This document shows positions 60,745 to 64,000 of a stretch of DNA of 64,000 nt, one piece after another (positions within the stretch are counted from its first letter, which is position 1; each line of letters starts with the position of its first letter). The position numbers were made by a program, and so were the translations under genes. The notes under the pieces were generated by a model. That model did not search any database. It was given only the letters and a program-made list of their open reading frames with translations, and was not told the origin of the DNA. This stretch comes from Rhodobacter sp. (GTDB lineage: Bacteria; Pseudomonadota; Alphaproteobacteria; Rhodobacterales; Rhodobacteraceae): positions 1 to 64,000 of the forward strand of contig JASJCA010000003.1 of NCBI GenBank assembly GCA_030066215.1. Direction: 5' to 3'.

Positions 60745-62055
60745 TCAACCCAGCACCGAAAAGCTCGATTCCTGGTTGATCTCGCGCCGGCGGGAATAAA
60801 AGCCGACGTCGATCTCGCGCCCGATATAGGGCAGGGTGAACTGCAAGGGCGCTGCGTCGTGATCGTTCCCCGCCTCGCAGTAGTCGATCAGTGCGGCCAT
60901 CATCTTGCCGGCGATTGGCGCGTTCTTGTACTGGTTCCCGCTGGTGCCGCAGGCCATGTAGAACCCACCCAAGGCGGACTTGTCGTAGATCGGGATCCAG
61001 TCGGTCGCCGCGTCGTAAAGGTCCACCACGCCCCCGGTCGCGCGCCCCGGCACACCAAGCGACGGCACCCGCTGGGCATATCGCATCGCCTGCGTCGTCC
61101 ACTGCTCGGTGAAATCGCGGCTATAGTGCACATCGTCCTCGGTCCAGTCGTGCGGGTCGCATTCGGGGTCCTCCGACCCGACCAGGATGTGGTTGCCGTG
61201 TTCGGGCCGGCAGTAGACGCCGATGTCGTTGTCGGAAATCACCGGCGCGGTGCCCTCGAAGTCGAAGCCTTCGGGCGCGGGCACATGCACCACCTCCTGC
61301 CGTAGCGGTCGGGTTTCGATCTTCATGTCGTCCAGCACGCCCGCCATCCGGTTGACGATCGCCGAGCCCGGCCCGGCCACGTTCACCACCACCGGCGCGT
61401 GGAGCTCTTCGCCCGAGGCGAGCCGTACCCCCGTCACCTTGCCGCCGTCCTGCAGCACCGCCGACACCTCGGCCCCGGTCCGCACCTCGGCGCCGTGTTG
61501 GCGCGCGGCCTCAATCAGGTTCTGCGCCGACAGCGCGGGGTCGGTCACATAGCCGCCGTTCGGCCAATAGACCGCGCCGGCGATCCTGCGCCCGTTGGGC
61601 TGGCCGAAGCCGGCGTCGTCGCGGGCGCGGGGCGGGAAGTAGGACTCCAGCGAATAGACCGGCAGCCGCGCGGTGATCTGGCCCGCGTCCCATTCCTCGA
61701 ACGGGATGCCCAGGTCGCGCGAATTGACGATGTGCTTTTCGAGCTGGCCGTTCTCTTCGGTCTTCATCACCAGACAACCGCATTCGCGGAACTGCGCCAG
61801 GTTGGCGCCCGCGGGCAGGCCCAGATACTCAGCCCAGTCGCGCCAGTAATGATAGCCCTCCCAGGCGAAGGCGGTGCCGTCGAAGGTCGAGTAATGCATC
61901 CGGATAATCGCGCAGGACCCGGCGGTCGAGCCGTGGCCGACTTGCGCGTTGCGGTCCAGCGACAGGGTCTTCCAGCCGCGCTTGGCCATCTCGAAGGCGG
62001 TCGCCGCGCCGATCACGCCGGTGCCGATGATGATCGCGTCGGGGGTCTGGGTCAT
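60745..62055 (-). CDS. FAD-dependent oxidoreductase (DadA / sarcosine oxidase-like)
   Basis: The start is the ATG at 62055, not the upstream track start. The 436-aa DAO-family enzyme begins 'DAIIIGTGVIGAATAFEMAKRGWKTLSLDRNAQVGHGSTAGSCAIIRMHYST', where the last part resembles the covalent- or active-site loop of sarcosine-type oxidases. The central 'LIEAARQHGAEVRTGAEVSAVLQDGGKVTGVRLASGEELHAPVVVNVAGPGS' is typical of D-amino-acid and dimethylglycine/sarcosine dehydrogenases. The C-terminal FAD region is 'GGFYMACGTSGNQYKNAPIAGKMMAALI'. It oxidises an amine or amino acid. No electron-transfer partner genes (soxA/G) are adjacent. Convergent with the PanB-like gene across the repeat. Confidence 0.88.
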   Translation of the reverse strand: MTQTPDAIIIGTGVIGAATAFEMAKRGWKTLSLDRNAQVGHGSTAGSCAIIRMHYSTFDGTAFAWEGYHYWRDWAEYLGLPAGANLAQFRECGCLVMKTEENGQLEKHIVNSRDLGIPFEEWDAGQITARLPVYSLESYFPPRARDDAGFGQPNGRRIAGAVYWPNGGYVTDPALSAQNLIEAARQHGAEVRTGAEVSAVLQDGGKVTGVRLASGEELHAPVVVNVAGPGSAIVNRMAGVLDDMKIETRPLRQEVVHVPAPEGFDFEGTAPVISDNDIGVYCRPEHGNHILVGSEDPECDPHDWTEDDVHYSRDFTEQWTTQAMRYAQRVPSLGVPGRATGGVVDLYDAATDWIPIYDKSALGGFYMACGTSGNQYKNAPIAGKMMAALIDYCEAGNDHDAAPLQFTLPYIGREIDVGFYSRRREINQESSFSVLG

Positions 62056-62218
62056 GGGGGCGGCCTTTCCTCGTGCTGCGCGCAAACCATGCGGGGCCGG
62101 GCGCGGCGATGCAAGCCACGGGCGCGACATGGGGTCCGGCATTCCCGACCCGCGCGGGGCTAGCATTTCCGCCCCGATATGGCACACTCTGCGCCAAATC
62201 GATTTTGGAGGGGTCCCG

Positions 62219-64000
62219 ATGTTTCGCTTGCTGCTTGCGCTCTGCCTTTGTTTCACCACCGCCGCCATCGCCCAGGACCGGCCGCGCGCGATCCTGGTGC
62301 TCGACGCCTCGGGATCGATGTGGGGCCAGATCGACGGCACCGCCAAGATCACCATCGCGCAAGAGGTCATCGGCGGCTTGCTGGACACCCTGCCGCCGGA
62401 GCAAGAGCTCGGCCTCACCGCCTACGGCCACCGCCGCAAGGGCGACTGCACAGATATCGAGACGCTGATTCAGCCCGGCGGCGACCGGGGCGCCATCGCC
62501 GGCGCCGTCAACGCGATTAAGCCCAAGGGCAAGACGCCGCTATCGGCCGCGGTGATCCAGGCCGCGGAAGCCTTGCGCTATACCGAAGACAAAGCCACGG
62601 TGATTCTGGTCTCCGACGGCAAGGAAACCTGCGAGTTCGATCCCTGCGAGGTTGGCCGCCAGCTGGAAGAGGCGGGCGTCGACTTCACCGCCCATGTCAT
62701 CGGCTTCGACGTCTCCGATCCCGCGGACCGGGCGCAACTCGCGTGCCTCGCTGAAGAAACCGGCGGCACCTTCCGCACCGCCTCGGACGCCGGTGAGCTG
62801 GCCGACGCGCTGTTGGTGGTGGCCGAGCCGCCCGCGCCTGAACCCTTCGACGTCACCTTCAACGCCAAGGAGGGCCCCGGCGGGCCGGTCATTTCCAAGG
62901 GCCTCGCCTGGACCGTCACCGACGCCGCCGGCGCCACCCTGCTGCAGGGCGGCAGCGATATGACTCCGACGCTGGAGCTCTTGCCCGGCGCCTACACCGC
63001 TGCCGTCACTCGCGACAAGGACGGCGCCAGCGCGACCCGCGACTTCAGCGTCGAGGACACCCACCGCACGGTCGTTCTGGTCCTGCCCGAACTGCCGCCG
63101 GAGCCGGTGCGCGTGCGCTTTTTCGCCACCGACGGCAAGAACGGCCCGCGCATCAACGACGACCTCGTCTGGGATGTGGCTGGTGACGAGGCCATCGTCG
63201 ATACCGAGCTTGCCTCGAACCTCGACCTGCAATTGGTCAAGGGCGAATACACCGTCTCGGTCCTGCGCCCGATTGACGAGGCCTATGCCGAGCTGCGCTT
63301 CGGCGTCGGCACCGTCAACAAAACCGTGGTCCTGGAGTTGCCGGAATACCGCCCCGACGCCACAATCGAGGCGCCCGACAGCGCCGTTGCCGGGTCCACC
63401 GTCCAGGTCCGCTGGACCGGGCCTGACAACAAGAACGACTTCATCTCGGTCGCCGCCCGCGACGCCGACGAAGGCGCCTGGATCGAGTACACCTATACCC
63501 GCGAGGGCCCGCTTCTGAACCTGCGCATGCCGCCGGAAGAGGGCAGCTACGAACTGCGCTACGTCCTCAACGACGGCCGCAAGGCGCTGACCCGCCGCGC
63601 AATCGAGGTGACCCCGGTCGCCGCCACGATTACCCCGCCGGACAGCTTGCCCGCCGGGGCAACGGTCAGCATCGACTGGACCGGCCCGGACTATAAGAAT
63701 GACTTCCTGGCCGTGGTGGCCCCCGGCGACGAGGGTTGGATCAACTACACCTATACGCGCGAAGGCTCGCCGCTTGGCCTGCAGATGCCGGGTGAGCCGG
63801 GCGACTACGACATCATCTACACGATGGACCAAAAGCGCACGGTGCTAGAGCGTGTTTCGATCACCGTCACCGGCGTCGACTTCTCGGTCAGCGCGCCGGA
63901 AAGCGCCGCGGTGGGCAGCGAGGTGACCGTCGACTGGACCGGCCCGGACTACAAGAACGACTACATCGACTTGGCGAAGGCCGGCGAGGACCGCTACGTC
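62219..64000 (+). CDS. exported VWA-domain protein with repeated Ig-like modules, partial
   Basis: A GGAGGGG ribosome site precedes the ATG. After a signal peptide (MFRLLLALCLCFTTAAIAQ) comes a von Willebrand A domain with an intact MIDAS: Asp29-x-Ser-x-Ser in 'LVLDASGSMWG', the Thr in 'KGKTPLSAAV', and Asp in 'ILVSDGKETCEFDPC'. Beyond it are several beta-sandwich-like modules. At least three share 'PDSxxAGxTVxVxWTGPDxKNDF', with the third running into the window edge, so the C-terminus is missing. VWA proteins with such tails usually bind divalent metal and other proteins at the cell envelope. No partner genes are visible. On the opposite strand the long track ORF is a shadow. Confidence 0.9.
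   Translation, partial: MFRLLLALCLCFTTAAIAQDRPRAILVLDASGSMWGQIDGTAKITIAQEVIGGLLDTLPPEQELGLTAYGHRRKGDCTDIETLIQPGGDRGAIAGAVNAIKPKGKTPLSAAVIQAAEALRYTEDKATVILVSDGKETCEFDPCEVGRQLEEAGVDFTAHVIGFDVSDPADRAQLACLAEETGGTFRTASDAGELADALLVVAEPPAPEPFDVTFNAKEGPGGPVISKGLAWTVTDAAGATLLQGGSDMTPTLELLPGAYTAAVTRDKDGASATRDFSVEDTHRTVVLVLPELPPEPVRVRFFATDGKNGPRINDDLVWDVAGDEAIVDTELASNLDLQLVKGEYTVSVLRPIDEAYAELRFGVGTVNKTVVLELPEYRPDATIEAPDSAVAGSTVQVRWTGPDNKNDFISVAARDADEGAWIEYTYTREGPLLNLRMPPEEGSYELRYVLNDGRKALTRRAIEVTPVAATITPPDSLPAGATVSIDWTGPDYKNDFLAVVAPGDEGWINYTYTREGSPLGLQMPGEPGDYDIIYTMDQKRTVLERVSITVTGVDFSVSAPESAAVGSEVTVDWTGPDYKNDYIDLAKAGEDRYV

Noticed and set aside
62540-63832. 430-codon minus-strand ORF opposite the VWA gene
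   Set aside because: Shadow of the VWA frame; the plus-strand protein has a signal peptide and an intact MIDAS.
1-64000. CRISPR arrays, rRNA genes, complete insertion sequences, integrase genes
   Set aside because: I looked for regularly spaced short repeats, conserved rRNA text and transposase or integrase motifs and saw none.

Overview
The window is GC-rich, gene-dense bacterial DNA. Its content (TRAP transporters with their small permease, malate synthase G with GlcG, an IalB-like periplasmic protein, a DUF2256/photolyase pair, a Zur-type zinc operon) points to an alphaproteobacterium, most likely Rhodobacterales. This is inferred from gene content only; there is no rRNA in the window.

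Layout. 0-16.9 kb is ordinary chromosome: the end of a TRAP operon (dctP, dctQ), gamma-glutamyltransferase beside a gamma-glutamyl-GABA-hydrolase-type amidase, glcB-glcG, photolyase with a tiny DUF2256 gene, a small lipoprotein, pepN, an SDR, an IalB-like protein and gatB. 17-23 kb holds a DUF2189 membrane protein, a cupin/amine-oxidase pair, two gene remnants and a ThDP-dependent enzyme. 22.9-27.2 kb is a five-gene zinc operon (ZrgA-like protein, ABC ATPase, permease, exported protein, DUF3299 protein) with a Zur-like box in front. 27.3-33.2 kb is a decay zone: a truncated and frameshifted PhoX-family gene, a truncated four-carbon-acid-sugar-kinase start, an intact isopropylmalate-dehydrogenase-family gene, a frameshifted GntR gene, TRAP remnants and a tRNA-3'-end-like scrap. 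One healthy homocysteine-methyltransferase-like gene lies inside it.

The standout is 34.8-56.5 kb: eight minus-strand genes, read right to left. They encode two small beta-sandwich-like proteins and one longer one, a 404-aa protein, a 1112-aa protein, a 160-aa protein, a 4707-aa giant with about 45 LysM-like units, and a small LysM protein. None has a visible signal peptide. By eye, one beta-sandwich-like domain recurs in four of the genes, including both ends of the cluster, and the terminal gene fuses it to a LysM. A kumamolisin-like S53 peptidase without propeptide sits convergently at the end. I know of no described system with this composition.

56.6-62 kb is a small-molecule catabolic cluster (TIM-barrel isomerase, beta-hydroxyacid dehydrogenase, Gfo/Idh/MocA oxidoreductase, PanB-like protein, FAD oxidoreductase). 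A VWA-domain exported protein runs off the right edge. A roughly 170-bp structured intergenic repeat occurs twice (3.6 kb and 60.5 kb), with inverted repeats and a compensated hairpin change.
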